A stretch of DNA of 64,000 nt from Ditylenchus dipsaci (GCA_004194705.1 SADC01001204.1:3119673-3183672), one strand, 5' to 3'; shown: positions 36,282-48,954, counted from the first letter of the stretch. A program made the numbers and translations. Notes: generated from the sequence alone by a model not told the origin.

Positions 36282-39200
36282 CTAATTCACACTTAAGTTC
36301 ATTTCAGCTGCTGCAGTCTTTTTTAAATGCTCAATAACTTGGGTTTGATTGACATACTCAAAGATCTAAAAACGTTTCGACTTTAAATGTGCTAAGCTAA
36401 AACTTCAACCAGCCTTACATTTGGAGCAGAAAACAAAATGCCCATGGTGCCACCTGTGGTCACCGCAAAGAAAACATAGAGCAACAACCTGTCAATCACC
36501 ATTGAGGCATATTTCCATTCTTCTCTTATCTAAAAAAGTCTTTTTATATATAAAACGTGACCCTATTCTAGAGCCAAGCTTGTTTTTGACTTGGTCTTCC
36601 TTTTGGTTTTTGATCGTTTTTTAGACCAAGTTTAAAGCTTAGGGCAGGCCAAGATGAACCCTAACATCTTTCCGAATTAAAAAAGGTAAAATTTAGACCA
36701 GCCAACCTCCGCCATAAGCCTGAGTCAAAAATATTCGGCTCTAAGATAGGGCCCAATAAATCATACCGAAATCTACCTTTTTGTGTTTATTGTCTCTGCG
36801 CAGATGTTCTGTGATGTAATCTACAAAAAAAAATTATTTACTTTGTCCGGTTAGCCTGTCTACAAACCAATAGCATCTATTGCTTTAAGAGCTTCCCCTG
36901 TCAACATGTCACTCAACACACTAGTGGGATTATTTTGCGGAGCACGAAAGGCAAGGTTTGGTTGCGATTTCCTGCGCTCTCTTTTCATCTTAACGGTCTC
37001 TACTGAGGTTTCTGTAGGTACAGTTTGTTGTGAACAGTTTGGATGATGTAGCTAAATATCTTTTTTGTTTCTTATACTTTATTAAGAAAAAACCTTACTT
37101 CAGGTTGAGTCAATTTCAAGAACTCATCCGGTGTATTTTTGTCGTTCTAATGCCTTTGGAAAGCCATTGTGTTTTACTCTTCTAGAATATTTCTTTCTGT
37201 CGCTGTTGGATACCTTTTCAACATCTTGGTTAGGTCTGCGCATCATTAGAAATAAAGGCAAATAGAACAAAACACTCGTTTGACCCATCTAGGCATGGTG
37301 TGGGTGGTGGGACCTCGAAAGTAGATGTTTATAATTACCACAGTCACCTAAACACACAGTTAATCACTTTTCGAAGCGTGGGCGGGGTTTTCAAAATGTG
37401 TCGAGAATATTTGACCATATATTTGAAAACATACCACAACAGTTATTATATTCATGACAAAGGTCATCAGCAGGTATTTGCCATCAAAGGGATTGTTTTA
37501 GATGTGGGAGGCAAAATTTTAGAAACTAGCAGCAAAAACACCACCAAAGCCAGCAAAATACTAATGACTAATGTGATTTTCTCATCTGCTTCAGCTGGCA
37601 AATAAAACACTAACATACCTTAAGTAAAAAATTATCAAAGTTTTATAAGTTAGAGAGTTATTACTAAGAAATGCCATCAACACTGTCGGAATTATCAGAA
37701 TAACTGTGTAGAACAAAGTTTTTCTAAATAAAATACAAAGCTGATAGCAAAAAAAATTTGAATGATACCTGCGTATTCGTATTCTGTAGACAATTCTCGA
37801 GCTGTTTTGGATAAGCTGCCCGGGCACTTCCATGATATCCCATATACCACTAGGACAAAACAATAAACAAGCTTCACCGTATTTTCTTTAATTGCCGCCC
37901 GTGGCGCTTATTTTTCGATCGACCTCTAGGGGGAGGAGCTTTTAAGAGTCATTTCGAAAATTTCGATTGAAAATTAAAAATCTAAAATGCTGAATTAGCA
38001 GAGCTCGCATAAACTAATAAAACGTGAAAAACCATGTTAGAAAAAAATAGCTCGAAGTCAAGAGAGCGGCAATTAGAGGAAATATGGTATTTGGTTTTTC
38101 GAAGATTTTCGAAATTAGTGTAAGAGGTGACTTTTCAAAGAGCGCCGAGCTATTATACAGAATACGTCATTCCTAAGAATTTAGAGATTTTTGACCAAAT
38201 GAATTCTAGTATAAAATTTGTATAAATCCATTTCTAAATTTGCAAACATACCTTGGAGAATAATCAGTTAATTCTACGTGTCTGTTACCAGCCAAGTATT
38301 GTATAACTACCTATAATTTGAAACATTCGAACATTTTTTTATCAATCTTAAATGGACAAAGTTTTTTTCGCAGCTGAAAGGCTTCATTCTCCATTTAAAA
38401 AATGGCAATTTTTCGTACTAGATGAAAACAAGTTTATTGTTGCAGAAAAAAGTATTTTAGCTTAAAAAAAAGCTTTGCCCATCTTAAATTACAATACTTC
38501 TTCTCTGCTAAAAGTCCAAGAACCAAAAATCATTTCACAATTTGTTCGTCAAAGGGGAAATACTCAACATCTGAAAAAACCCAGTTAATATTTTTACTTT
38601 AAAATTCATGCACCGATAGTACAGGAGCTCTTATATATGGCTGGTGGCACCATAGCATTTCACCTGTGTGCTCTACCACAACATTGCAGTAAAAAGATAC
38701 TTCGTAATTGCCATCGGCACTTCAAATTAGTTAAAATAACACAATAATAGATATTTCAGGTACTTACTTGTTAAACAGAACAATTTCAGGGAGCCAAACT
38801 TTGCCTGGAGGCACCCTGATTGTCTTTATATCGTCATACTCACTAGGGTCTAAACAAAACAAATTTGGCCTTATCCCTCTATGGACACTAAGTTTTAGCA
38901 TGGTTACCTTTTTGTTTTGTTTACTTAGGAATTTGGTTTACTTAGGAAAGGGTGGCCAGCGTATGTTAGCATGGACATAATCATGAGTCTGAAATATGTC
39001 TCAGTCCGTCCTTACAGATGCCGGCTGTCGTTGCCTAAGCCTAAAAATCCAAAAAAAAACAACAGGGGGATCAAGCCGAAAAAATTGGTACCATTGAGGG
39101 ATAGGGCCGAATTTTTTATAAACAGAAAGAATATAAAATACCCCATTGCATTTGAAAATCCATCCACTTCTAAATATTAATGCTATTTTTCACAGAATAT

Positions 39201-39574
39201 TCATTGTTTAGAAAAACCATTGTAGGCCAGACATTGGTCTGCATTATTTGGTTTCTAAAGTTGAACAGTTACTTTTTGCACGATTTTTTTCGTCAAATAT
39301 ACTTTTCGTCCACATTGATAAGCAGTTCCATGGCAAGCCAAAAGATACGACCACAGGTTGACTAGATGCATTTAGCACTGGTCTTACTAATGGATTATAT
39401 CCCTTGAGTAATTATTGTGAAAAGTAGTTTGCAGAGTCAACAAACTGACCTTAAAAATGTCTATCAGAAGCCTTTCTTCTGCTACTGAACAATTAGAAGA
39501 GATAATGAAATGGGCAAAACAAACAAACCAAACAAATAGGTTAATATTGCAATTAAAAGAAGCTTGAAAGACAT
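36282..39574 (-). CDS. Nicotinic acetylcholine receptor-type subunit (Cys-loop cation channel, non-alpha)
   Basis: Sixteen minus-strand exons close in phase: 39574-39450, 39402-39303, 39254-39218, 39169-39142, 38849-38768, 38719-38614, 38570-38498, 38310-38252, 37849-37769, 37723-37665, 37618-37435, 37347-37099, 37051-36868, 36820-36777, 36529-36419, 36365-36282. After a signal peptide come [37 protein letters not shown], the Cys loop ([19 protein letters not shown]), loop C region [13 protein letters not shown] with no vicinal CC pair, TM1 [21 protein letters not shown]2 [22 protein letters not shown]3 and [12 protein letters not shown], a long loop, and TM4 with SAPNIFEYV. The Glu before TM2 predicts cation selectivity. 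About seven one-base indels break frame (for example near 39325, 38651, 38547, 37484, 37277). It should pair with alpha subunits at synapses. Confidence 0.92.
37877..38090. mobile_element. ACCGTATT-type MITE in receptor intron
   Basis: CACCGTATTTTCTTTAATTG with the cassette CCGCCCGTGGCGC at the left; GGCAATTAGAGGAAATATGG at the right. The same cassette group occurs at 47726-48623. Confidence 0.7.
38935..39090. mobile_element. TAGGCCAGCG palindrome in receptor intron
   Basis: AGGGTGGCCAGCGTATGTTA, its inverse, then AAAAAACAACAGGGGGATCA. Member of the family also at 13500, 15600, 43300, 50250, 53690 and 55240. Confidence 0.6.
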
Positions 39575-40008
39575 TTTAATTTTTTAGCTAGTAAGATAGA
39601 TTTTAAATTAAAGGACTAAAATTGGACTTTTTAAAAGTCTTGAAATACTTTCTCTGACTTGGGTTTAGTCACTTAAAAGCTTAGTTTTAAGTTACTTATC
39701 TTGCAGAAAGTGGGTAAATAGCTCTTCTAATATCTCTTTTGAAATATGTAAGCACATAAGGGCTTGTAATATTACTATTTTAAATACGATACTTTTAGAG
39801 CTTCTGGACCTCAAGCATATGTGAACAAAAAATTAAAACTGCAAAGGCTTTAGTATCAGGTGCACTAAAAATTATTTTTACAAAATTTGAAATAATTCAA
39901 ATCAAAATTTATTAATATATATTAACATTATTATACTAAAAACTGTGCTGAGCTACTTGTTGCATAATTATATAAAAAAACTATTTAGAATAAAACGACA
40001 CTATTGTT

Positions 40009-40762
40009 TTAATTTTGACATGGAAGAGCTGACATCGGAATTTGTTGACTAACTTTGCTGTCAGCTTTGGTAAGGATGGTTTGCACCTTTTTGCAGCTTT
40101 GCTCAATACTTAATGCTTTTGTCTTGAAATACTGCCTGGAAAAATGGTTCTTTATACAAATGAAACAACAATTTTATACTACATGGATCTCTTAGTGATT
40201 TTTCGATTACTGCTCGCAAAATTTCTGTTCGCAAGAAAAAAAAAATTTATCTCAATTCTAAAAAAATTCTAAATTGAAAAGGTTTTGAAAAGTCGATTTG
40301 AAAAAGTCGAAAAACTAGTCAATTTTTTTATAAATACTAAAAAGTCAAGTTACTTGAATTTGGTTGACCACTGGGACAGCCTCCTTTGTCACATGTGATT
40401 TAAGACCTTGGAAAGCCTGATTTACTGAGATGTAAATGCTTTCAACGAAAGTTTGTACGCCTTTCTAAATTGAATTTAATAATAGGTAAAAAAGTGTTTA
40501 GTTTTTTAGGTTACCTGAACTTCAGGAGACTGACCAGCAGCCCAAGCTCTGAGCTGGTTTTCTTGGTCCTGTTTGGTCAGTTTGAAGTTGTAGGCAATGC
40601 CAATAAATTTTTGACGATCTCCCTCCGTAGTTTTAGCCAAAAACCCAAGCTTCTTTGCTTCTTTTTCGCTTACTGGAACATTACCCGCATTTACAGTTGC
40701 GCTTGAGAAAATGTAAGAGATTAAAGCCAAAGTTGAGATAGAGCTGCAGGTGGAGAAAACAT
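40009..40762 (-). CDS. Secreted SXP/RAL-2-like (DUF148-type) protein
   Basis: Minus-strand exons 40762-40515, 40464-40354 and 40131-40009 join in phase. The signal peptide reads SSISTLALISYIFSSATVNA; ATG at 40762 needs one more T in the following T-run. The mature part has GDRQKFIGIAYNFKLTKQDQ and ENQLRAWAAGQSPEVQ, matching the SXP/RAL-2 pattern (F--I--N--LT--Q---QL--WA). Then GVQTFVESIYISVNQAFQGL and a helical C-terminus with two Cys (QSC... LPCQN). Family members are small, helical, secreted or surface antigens of nematodes with unknown function. This is the strongest taxonomic marker in the window, although it rests on pattern recognition and not on a search. Confidence 0.72.
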
Positions 40763-41240
40763 ATTTAGAATTAATATTAGTTTGATTATTCTACTGATTT
40801 GATTGCACTTTTATACTACTTCGATGCGAGACCAAACTGCATACTTTTTAGTTTTTTTAGTTGTCAAAGGTGTAAAGGACAAAAGTGTAATTAGACATTT
40901 TTAGGTGAAAAAAGTGTACTGGGAAGTGTAATTAGAAAGTAGCAAAAACTTGGGTTATGTAATCATTTTTTATTTGTCACTTGAATTACAGTTTGTAGCT
41001 TGTGCAAAATTTGAGAGGAACAAACTATTGTTTTTTTTGAACCATGTTTTTCAGATGTTTTGGATCTGCGTTTTTTTAAACGAATTTACATTCCATAAGC
41101 CTAAGAAAGTATTGAGGTAACAATTGTAATTTTTTTCAGACAGATTTTATTTGGAATTGGTCAAGTTCGGCCGACCGGTTCAAGGCGGTGAAAAGAGGGA
41201 ACTTCTTTAATTCATCCCCATAATCAGATTTTTTGAAAAA

Positions 41241-41360
41241 TGGGTCAAGATTAGAGATAGAAACGGGATCGGGACCCGTCCCGTTAGACGAAAATTTGAC
41301 CCCAAATTCCGTCCGGAACCCGCCGGGTCAATTTCGAAAATCCCGGTCCCGGTTCCATTT
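41241..41360. mobile_element. Half of a hAT-like element with CGGGACCCG units
   Basis: TTAGAGATAGAAACGGGATC followed by degenerate CCCGTCCCG / GGACCCGCCGG units in inverted orientation. No partner end or target duplication was found. Confidence 0.4.
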
Positions 41361-41993
41361 TTTTTCTTTAACTAAAAAGAACGATTACACCTCTACTATA
41401 TTCATATTCATCTCTTTAAGTTTAATCCCGCCTTTTCCGATACTTTTACGGTCACTTTAGGGACTTTTAGGCGAACGTAGCTTGTCCATCCAGTTCACGA
41501 AATCACTAGAATTTTGATTTTTTTACAAACTTTAAAGGTTCACAAAATCCCTGTCACGGTCTTAACCTTATGTGTCATGTATACTAGTTTTATAAATAAA
41601 TCTTAATATTTTCTAAATCATTAAAGAACCACAAAATACTTTTTGACGCCAATCAAAATCAAACTCATTCTACTCACTCTATTAATACCCCACGGCAGAT
41701 TTGCGAAAAATTTTGTTCGACTTTGAGATTTTTTGATGGTCAAAAGCCGACTTCAGCTGTACAACTGCTCTCCAACAAAGCCAAACCGTTAACCTTAGTG
41801 ACGCGAAAGTTTTTTCACCATTCCTTCTCGTCGCTTCTGGTAGTGATTCCCGGTCTCTCAACTTTAAGCAACGCAAGTTTCAATCTTTCGTATACATTGT
41901 GAGTGATATAGAAATCGCAGAAGTTGAACAGCTTTTTGTGGTATATTTTTTATTTTATTGCTTATAATGATGACGTATTTTTCTTTCATCCAG

Positions 41994-42671
41994 ATGTCAT
42001 TTGCTATGAGTCGAGTAGTCTACCCTAGTGGTGCAAATGCTAAGAACACAAGAGATGAAGCGGTTGATTATGCTTATACCATTTGGTATATTACTCAGGT
42101 TTCTTTTCCGTTGTCGAATTTATGGCTGCAATTTACGGCAACCCAAAAAGTCAGCACCAGAGCTCGTCTTGGAATGGTGGATCGAGCCTGAAAGGAGGTG
42201 ATTGTAAAATCGTTTTGTAATGCCTCATTTATAAACGTTGTCGTTGTCGTTGGAAAAAATGTTTTATAAAGGCACTTTTGCGCCAACGACGACGACAACG
42301 ACGACCTATTTATAAAAAATCCAACGACGACGCCAACGACAACGAAATTTTTTCTTCCAAATAAGACAAATTTTGCATTTTAAGTCAGAATTTTAAGGAT
42401 TAAATATATTCTCCACACGTTTTCCATCGAAATCTGTACTGAAAATACGAAGTTTGTCCAATTTTGAATGAAAATTTCGTTGTCGTTGGATTTTTTTATA
42501 AATAGGTCGTCGTTGTCGTTGGCGAAAAAAAGGTTTTATAAAAAAAAATATTCCAACGACAACGTTTATAATGAGCCATAAGCTCAATATTAATATTTTT
42601 CTTTACATTTCAACGCAGTTATTCAGCTTGTGCCTCACCAGGATGGATCAAAGGAGACAAAAATAGCGTGA
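41994..42671 (+). CDS. Unrecognised short two-exon reading frame
   Basis: Exon 41994-42098 (acceptor CATCCAG, donor GTTTCT) encodes MSFAMSRVVYPSGANAKNTR and DEAVDYAYTIWYITQ. A second exon at 42627 (acceptor TTATTCAG) continues in phase with LVPHQDGSKETKIA and a stop at 42669-42671. The join makes 49 residues. The composition looks coding, but I recognise no family, and upstream exons may exist. The intron holds a foldback element. Confidence 0.3.
42215..42580. mobile_element. Foldback element with GTTGTCGTTGG units
   Basis: CTCATTTATAAACGTTGTCG at the left and CGACAACGTTTATAATGAG at the right. The interior contains ACGACGACAACGACG arrays and the paired segments GACGACCTATTTATAAA and TTTATAAATAGGTCGTCG. 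Confidence 0.75.
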
Positions 42672-42960
42672 TTTACATAAGTGGGCTTATTGAGGGTGTT
42701 ACAATTTGCTTTTTTCGCAGCAGGGACGTCAAAAATTCAACTTTTACCTGGCGAAATTTTCGCCTTGCCGACTAGTGCATACCAAACCCAAAAAAATTCT
42801 GCATTCAGATAGTTTTAGTCTTGAAATGTGCTTTTTTCATTTTTCAATCACTGCTAAAATCAGGATTTTTTTCGCATAACAAAATTTATTTAAGTTTTAA
42901 AAAAAACTTTTGAAAATTATAAATAGTGCTGGAATAATTAAATATTACACATTCTACTAA

Positions 42961-45612
42961 CTAAACTGTTGTTTTCACTATCATTTTCATTAACTTTTTG
43001 GGATTCTGGTTTGACTGGTTTTTGTTGGGTTCAAAAGCAGTCTGGTTGATATTTGCTGTAGTTTCAGGACCTGAGACAGTAGTACTTGTAGATGCAGGAG
43101 TAGTTTTTCTGGGCAATTGAGGACACGCAGATCCTATCTGACTATTTGCAGCAAGTTTGTAGTAGCTTACAGCCGACTTGCAATCTTGTGTCAATTTGTC
43201 AAGGAAGTAAAATTGTTGCATTCTGAATTGCATTTGGCTTCTTAGACAAATCAGGCCCACTGTTGTTTTTTGTGTAATTTTTAAAGCTCAAACAAGATTC
43301 GAAAATCATGTTTGGGTCCGTCTGGTCTAACCTTACCGAATCCTAAGCCTAAAAATCACAAAAAACCAACAGAGGGACCAAGGCAATAAATAGGCTGGAA
43401 GTAACATAGTAAACATCTCATAACTATACAGTATGCTTTTTAATGTCGATTCCGCAAATTTCCTTTCGCAAATATCGCTCCGCAAAAGTTATTCGTGCAA
43501 ATATCCCACCGCAGATATCGGTCTGCAAACGTCTTTCCGCTAATGACGGTCTACAACCATCGTCTCTGTCCGCGAATTACTTTCTGCAAATGTGCGTTTG
43601 CAAATGTAGGTAGAGAAAATCTATACGAAAATGTTAATCCGCAAATGACCTTCTGCGAATTTTTATCCGCAAACCTCGCGGATAAAATTCCAATTCTTTT
43701 GACAATTCTCTCACTCATATTTACTTCTGTTTTAACAGGTGGTGATGCCGCGATCTGCATATCACAAGTTTTCGAGCAAAGAATACAGAATTTTTTTTTG
43801 AGAATTTGCAACTGCTAATTATTAGCGATGCTTCTAAGACAGTCGACCAAGGTATCCATTGGTTATACACATTTTTGGTTGAAATGGTTTCGTGTTTCAC
43901 TCAATTTTAAATTATTTGTGATCAAAGTTAGAACGCTACTGCAATGTAACCACCTCCCCCCCCAATAGTTTAGGCTTGAACTTTGGATTAGGCTCGTAGG
44001 CTTAGGTGTATGCTCAGGGCCCATCCATTACTAACTAGGGCTTTTGTACAACTTTATTTTGAAAAATGGTGGTTTTAGGTACCCTCCAAAAATTATTGTG
44101 GGGGGTATACGACAGTAGCTTCAATTTTGTTAGTCATCGATGTTTGCTTTTTTTGGATAAGCAAAAACAGGCATATTTTTTCAAGCTTACTTCAAGAGAA
44201 AAAAGATTATAAAGAAAATAGGTATTTTCTAAGACCCTTTACCTAGTCATTTGCAGCTCAAAATAGCGGAAAATAAGATTGGCAGAGTCTTTGCAACAGC
44301 CCTGGCGAACATCTTTTTCCATGCATTGTTTTAGTGCCACATCAGCACTATAATTATATAATTTTTTATTGCTTTAGCAAGATTAAAACAAACCTGCATA
44401 CTACACCAAATTTGATAGAATTGTTTTTTGCGACATCATCAAAATCCATAGCTTCCTTATCAGCTTCTAATTTAGTCTTTTCGGCACTGCATAAGTCTTT
44501 TTTGACAATTATGCTAAATGAGCATATAAATGGTCTAGAATAAGTACCATTTTTCCCTAGCCCCCTTCTTGTTTTTTTTTCAAATTTTTTATTTTCTGTC
44601 CACGACATATGCATGGCACCATTGGCGTACCCAGGGTGCGGCTAGCCGAGCTATAAGGTTTTTTCCGTAAGGTTTTTTTTAAATAATGATTAGCCCCTTC
44701 TGTCAGGATTTTGCAGCCTTTTTAGCCCTTCTAGCCCCTCTCGTCAGGAAAATTTTGCAATCCTGTGTACGCCTATGCATGGCATGCAACAACATCAACT
44801 TCAGCACGACCTAAAGTCTAAACTTATATGTTTGCAATTTGTTCAAAGAATTTTTAGAAAAAGCTCCAGTACTTAATTCACTCATGATTTACAAATATTT
44901 AAAAAAGAAGAAGAGGGGGACTAAGGAAAAACTTGGCCATCCTTTTTGTAGTATAAAGACAAACTAGTGGTCAAAACATTCAGCAGCTTCATTGAACGCT
45001 GAAAATAGCAAAAAAAATTAGTTATTTTTTATCAATAAATGTGCTGTAGAAAAACTAGGCTCAGATGTTTGTTTTAGTTGCTTGGAATTTAAAAATAGTA
45101 AAATGTAAAAAATATGAAATTCTTGTCTGGGATTTAATCCCGGTTTTTTTTTCGATCCTGGCATTGAAAAGATCCTTGGTCAGGGAATGAGACGCAATCC
45201 CCAAGAAATGATCCAAAATGCCACTGACAGTTCTCCCAAGAGACTGCGTAAATGTATTGCGGCCAATGGTGGTCATATTAATGAGTGAAAAAAGTGAATA
45301 CACAGACTTGTAGAGAATTTCTCTGCCTTGAAAACATATAATTTGGAATTTTTTTAACGCACTATTTTTATTTTCCAAAATGAGCCCAAAAATCTACCAG
45401 GGACTTTTGACTCACCCGTTAAAACAAGTTTCTTAAAAAATCACACCTGTCAAGTTATCACACTTTAACAAGGTGGATGCATAAGCTTGGTGTATGATCG
45501 TGTAAAGCTCTTCACTTTGATCTCTACAATTTTCCAGGCATTGAATCCATTGATTGACATCACGGCACAGGTCCACCCAATTGAAAGACTTTTGCCCAGC
45601 CTTGTCTTTCAT
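42961..45612 (-). CDS. Unrecognised multi-exon protein with conserved Cys pattern
   Basis: Minus-strand exons joining in phase: 45612-45447 (FNWVDLCRDVNQWIQCLENC), 45326-45158 (REILYKSVYSLFSLINMTTI), 44534-44394 (CSFSIIVKKDLCSAEKTKLE), 44347-44243 (QCMEKDVRQGCCKDSANLIF) and 43240-42961 (CKSAVSYYKLAANSQIGSAC with a Thr/Ser/Asn/Lys-rich tail). The helical, Cys-containing layout suggests a secreted or extracellular protein, but the signal-peptide exon is not identified with certainty; 46460-46230 is a candidate. The donor after the second exon is GATCGA, not GT. The last exon has a degraded copy at 55390-55652. I recognise no family; a weak resemblance to nematode Cys-rich secreted domains is only an impression. 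Confidence 0.6.
43295..44140. mobile_element. Repeat debris in an intron of the Cys-pattern gene
   Basis: 43300-43385 half of the TAGGCCAGCG/GGGGGACCAAGGC palindrome; 43440-43690 degenerate array of CCGCAAATATCG / CCGCAAATGACC units; 43930-44125 palindrome with GCTACTGCAATGTAACC and a C-run to GGGGGGTATACGACAGTAGC. Confidence 0.55.
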
Positions 45613-46229
45613 CTAATTTTTTGTAATTTTCCAAGCGAAGAGTCCGAGATATGATCCTTATGGCGATATATAATAATAATATTTATTGTCTATTCTTGAA
45701 TAGCATCGGTAGTGGTTGAGTTTTGTTCACTATCACGCGGGGTTCAGCCAAATGGTTGGCTGAACCCCGCGTGATCGTGAAAAATTGAAGAACTAATCTT
45801 TGAAGTTACCATCAGCCTGTGATACATCCATTATGGTTTTTGTTAAAAAAAAATTTTGCTCAATCCTTGTTTTGTTCACACAATTTTTATTTGTATGCAC
45901 TTAAGCTCGAAATGATGGCTGGGATCTAGCAAACATTTTGGCAGTAAGAGTTCGGCAAGTCAATTTACAAATTATTTAGAAAAAAGCAAAAGCAAGTCAT
46001 GTGTTAGCTTTTCAAGTGACTCAACTTGCGAAACACGCTGTCCCATTACTTTTTAAATAAAAGTTGTGTGAAAAAAAACAAGAATTTAGCAAAATTCTTT
46101 AACAGAAGCCATGATGGATATTATAGAAGTTGCAGATAGTAACTTCATAAGGCTATTTCTCAAAATTTTCACTGTCACACGGGGTCTAGCCAACCACTCT
46201 CAGTTTTACAAAAATATACAATAAAACAT

Positions 46230-46460
46230 TTATAACCTTTTTTCCTCGGAATCACACCTTGGGCACTTATATCGTTGGTCAAATCTGAAATGGTCTACCT
46301 TGACATACTCAGGTCTGCAACAGTCCGGCTGTTCATAGCTTGTAATCCTTGGAAGTACCCTATTCTCATACAATTCCCAAGAACTACTTAAAGCTCTGTT
46401 AAATGAAGCAAGTAAAAACCATAGTACAAAAAAGTTTTGTTTTCTGTTGAAAAATAGCAT
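46230..46460 (-). CDS. Small secreted Cys-containing peptide or first exon of the next gene
   Basis: 76 codons. The hydrophobic start (LFFNRKQNFFVLWFLLASFN, first codon ATG at 46460) predicts a signal peptide ending near ALS. The mature part has ITSYEQPDCCRPEYVKVDHF and YKCPRCDSEEKRL with a stop at 46230. An in-frame CCCAAG|GTGTGA donor exists before the end, so it may instead be exon 1 of the downstream Cys-pattern gene; the phase does not fit without an indel. No family is recognised. Confidence 0.4.
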   Translation of the reverse strand: MLFFNRKQNFFVLWFLLASFNRALSSSWELYENRVLPRITSYEQPDCCRPEYVKVDHFRFDQRYKCPRCDSEEKRL

Positions 46461-46639
46461 CTAATAATTTCAAACCGCACAAATTTTAATGAAAAATTAT
46501 TGAGCATAAAAATGATTTAGCAAAATCATTATGAATCAGAGTATTTCCGTTGGTTTTATTAACCTTATGTGTCATTTATACTAGTTTTGTGAATGAATAT
46601 TGATAATTTTTCAAAGTATCAAAGAAGTGCAAAATATCT

Positions 46640-47420
46640 TTTGAATCTTCAAATTACCCTATGGCGCTGCTGCAGAATCCAGTGCAAATTTTGCCTTGGT
46701 CTCCTCTTGATTTTTTCCATATTTAGCCGCGGTCCCCCTGTTGTTTTTTGGTGACACGACACTTGCGGCCCGGAAACTTGCAACTGACACTTGCGGCCGT
46801 CAATTGCGGCCCGACATTTGCGGCCGACTCTTGCGGCCCGATACTTGGTGATGAAATTTTCGATTCGATTCGTTGGCTTTTCGCCTGAGCCAAGCACTTT
46901 TTGAGTGCTAGGCTGAAGTAATGGACGGCTGGGCCCTTGGGCCCGGTCTTGTAACAGGAGGAAAAATGCTTTTCGGGCAAAAAATAAAGATGTTGAACAT
47001 GGTTTTGAATACTGTGGCCTACCCCATAAATAACTCTGGTATGCATACATTTTTTATGCATCCAGAGTCACTTTCGAGTGATTTGTGTCTAAGGTATAGG
47101 GTGTGCGCATCTCAACTCCAAACCCCCAAGCCCCCTACGGTGGCTTGAGAGTTAGAGATGCGCTCACTTACTTACCTTAGACATGATTCCGAGAAGTACT
47201 CTTGATCATAAAATGCATATTGAGACTCTTTTTGCCAAGTCCTATGTTGAAAAACATGGCAAAGCAGAAAAATAAGTTACTTAATATCTAGCCCCTGTAT
47301 TATTGCTTTCCCCTCCCAGTACAACCCCTCAACCATTTTTAAATAGCTTTTCTGGACCTTTAAGTATCGGGCCACAAGTGTCGGCCGCAAATGTCGGGCC
47401 GCAAGTGTCGTATAACCGTT
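46640..47420. mobile_element. Composite palindrome with CTTGCGGCC arrays around the shared core
   Basis: 46750-46850 is an array of ACTTGCGGCC / ATTTGCGGCCG units; inverted units are at 47375-47412. Between them lies a palindrome containing the shared core (47030-47260). Long opposing frames here are spurious. Confidence 0.6.
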
Positions 47421-47725
47421 TTTTTTAATGTTATCATGGTCATTGAGTAGGTTAATCACTTAATCACCATGACTCATGGTGATTCTACACCGCATTCTAC
47501 ACTAGCACCCAAATACTTAGCCTACTCACTCTACTAATTCCCACGGCAGTTTATTTTCAGCCCTTGAAAATTTGCGAAAAATTTGGTTTGACTTTGAAAT
47601 TGTTTGATGTTTAACCAAAAAACTAAAAAATGCAATCACAAATATTTCGATTAACATCATGACGTTTTTTCTCGGCAACCTGGCGCCTAATTGCTAAATT
47701 TGAATTTTCTACCTTATTTCAACAT

Positions 47726-48623
47726 ACCGTATTTCCTCTAATTGCCGCCCCGGGGCGCTTATTTTTCGATCATAAATTTGAAGTAATTTACCACTTCAAC
47801 AATGAAAGTTTTTGTCCTATTTTCAAAAAAATTTATGATTTTTGGGCAGAATTTTCAGGCCAATTGTTTGTCCAGGGCAGCCAAATTAAAGGGTGGGGAA
47901 ACTTAATATCCGCACCACGTAGGTTACAGGTTCGACTACCACCGGCTGCACACCATTTATTTTATTAACAATTTCGTGTAAAAATCATCCTCGGGCTCTT
48001 GACTATCCGACAAGATCATCAACGCAGGGGTTCACACCTAGTGTAGCTTATTCGCATGCTAAAAAATAGGCTAGAGCTCCGATAATCGATGGTTTCGAGG
48101 GTTTTCTTCTACTGCTTTGATTGATATTTCTGCATTTTTTTGGACAAGTCACACGTTTCATACACAGGAATAAAGCCAAGATCATGAGATTTCATTTAAG
48201 CTATCATACAAGGTAGAAGGTAATAATTTGTTAGAGCTAATGTTTTAAAAACTTTTACTGATGTCCAATTCAATACCAGCCAGTCATGTGCATGAAATCT
48301 CCAAATTACAGCATTTGCTGACAGTGAAGCTGAAAATGGTCGCAATTGATTGCTTGATTGATAATCCGATTGAGGATTTCATCGAATAAAACATGATTCA
48401 ATGCCTTTTTTAATTTTAGTTTAATTTAATTTATTTAATTAATTTAATTTAATTTAATTTAATTAATTTAATTTAATTTTAATTTTAGCTCTAACTTTAT
48501 ACAAACCTTTTATCTGTAAGATAGCTCAAATGAAAGCTGAGGGTGTTAGCTACATTTTGACACCAATCTTGTAAATAAAAAGAGAAAAAAAATAAGGTCT
48601 GCAGCCAATTAGAGGAAATACGG
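47726..48623. mobile_element. ACCGTATT-type element of about 900 bp
   Basis: TACCGTATTTCCTCTAATTG and CCGCCCCGGGGCGCTTATTT at the left; GCAGCCAATTAGAGGAAATA and CGGTA at the right. The interior has a tRNA-like fragment (about 47900-47975, B-box-like GGTTCGACTACC followed by ATTTATTTTA) and an AATTTAATTTA tract (48417-48485). Confidence 0.55.
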
Positions 48624-48797
48624 TACCTTAATTTTAGTTTTTACATTATTATGTAGGCTGAATCTCAGCTTGCCAATAAAATATAATACTCAGCTGTATA
48701 ATTATAAAAATTAAGAGATTTGCGTAATTAGATGGACGAACCTGATACAGAAAAAATCACTTTCTTGTAAATCTTCGAATTCATTGAATGATACAGC

Positions 48798-48954
48798 TAC
48801 CGTAAATCCTCTAATAGAGCCCCGGGGGCTTTATTTTTCAATCCCTGAAAAATCTTGAAATTGTCAATCAAAAATGGTGCTAACTCTGAAACTCTAGTCA
48901 AATATCGAGGGGGGGCTCTATTAGAGAGGGGGCTCTATTAGAGGATTTACGGTA
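48798..48954. mobile_element. ACCGTATT-type MITE, cassette GGGGGCTCTATTAG
   Basis: TACCGTAAATCCTCTAATAG at the left. The right end has two tandem cassette copies (GGGGGCTCTATTAGAGAGG, then GGGGGCTCTATTAGAGGAT) before TTTACGGTA. The body matches 18619-18762. Confidence 0.8.

Noticed and set aside
43440..43690. CRISPR-like spaced repeats (CCGCAAAT...)
   Set aside because: Unit spacing is irregular, the units are degenerate, the organism is eukaryotic, and the same motif occurs at the ends of foldback-type debris at 54785-55000.
46649..47061. Opposing frames of 112-133 codons
   Set aside because: They cross the boundary between the CTTGCGGCC array and the shared core, and change with each copy of the core elsewhere; no conserved protein motif.
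48417..48485. AATTTAATTTA tract as a possible origin or regulatory element
   Set aside because: It is a simple AT-rich microsatellite inside an ACCGTATT-type element; nothing supports a function.
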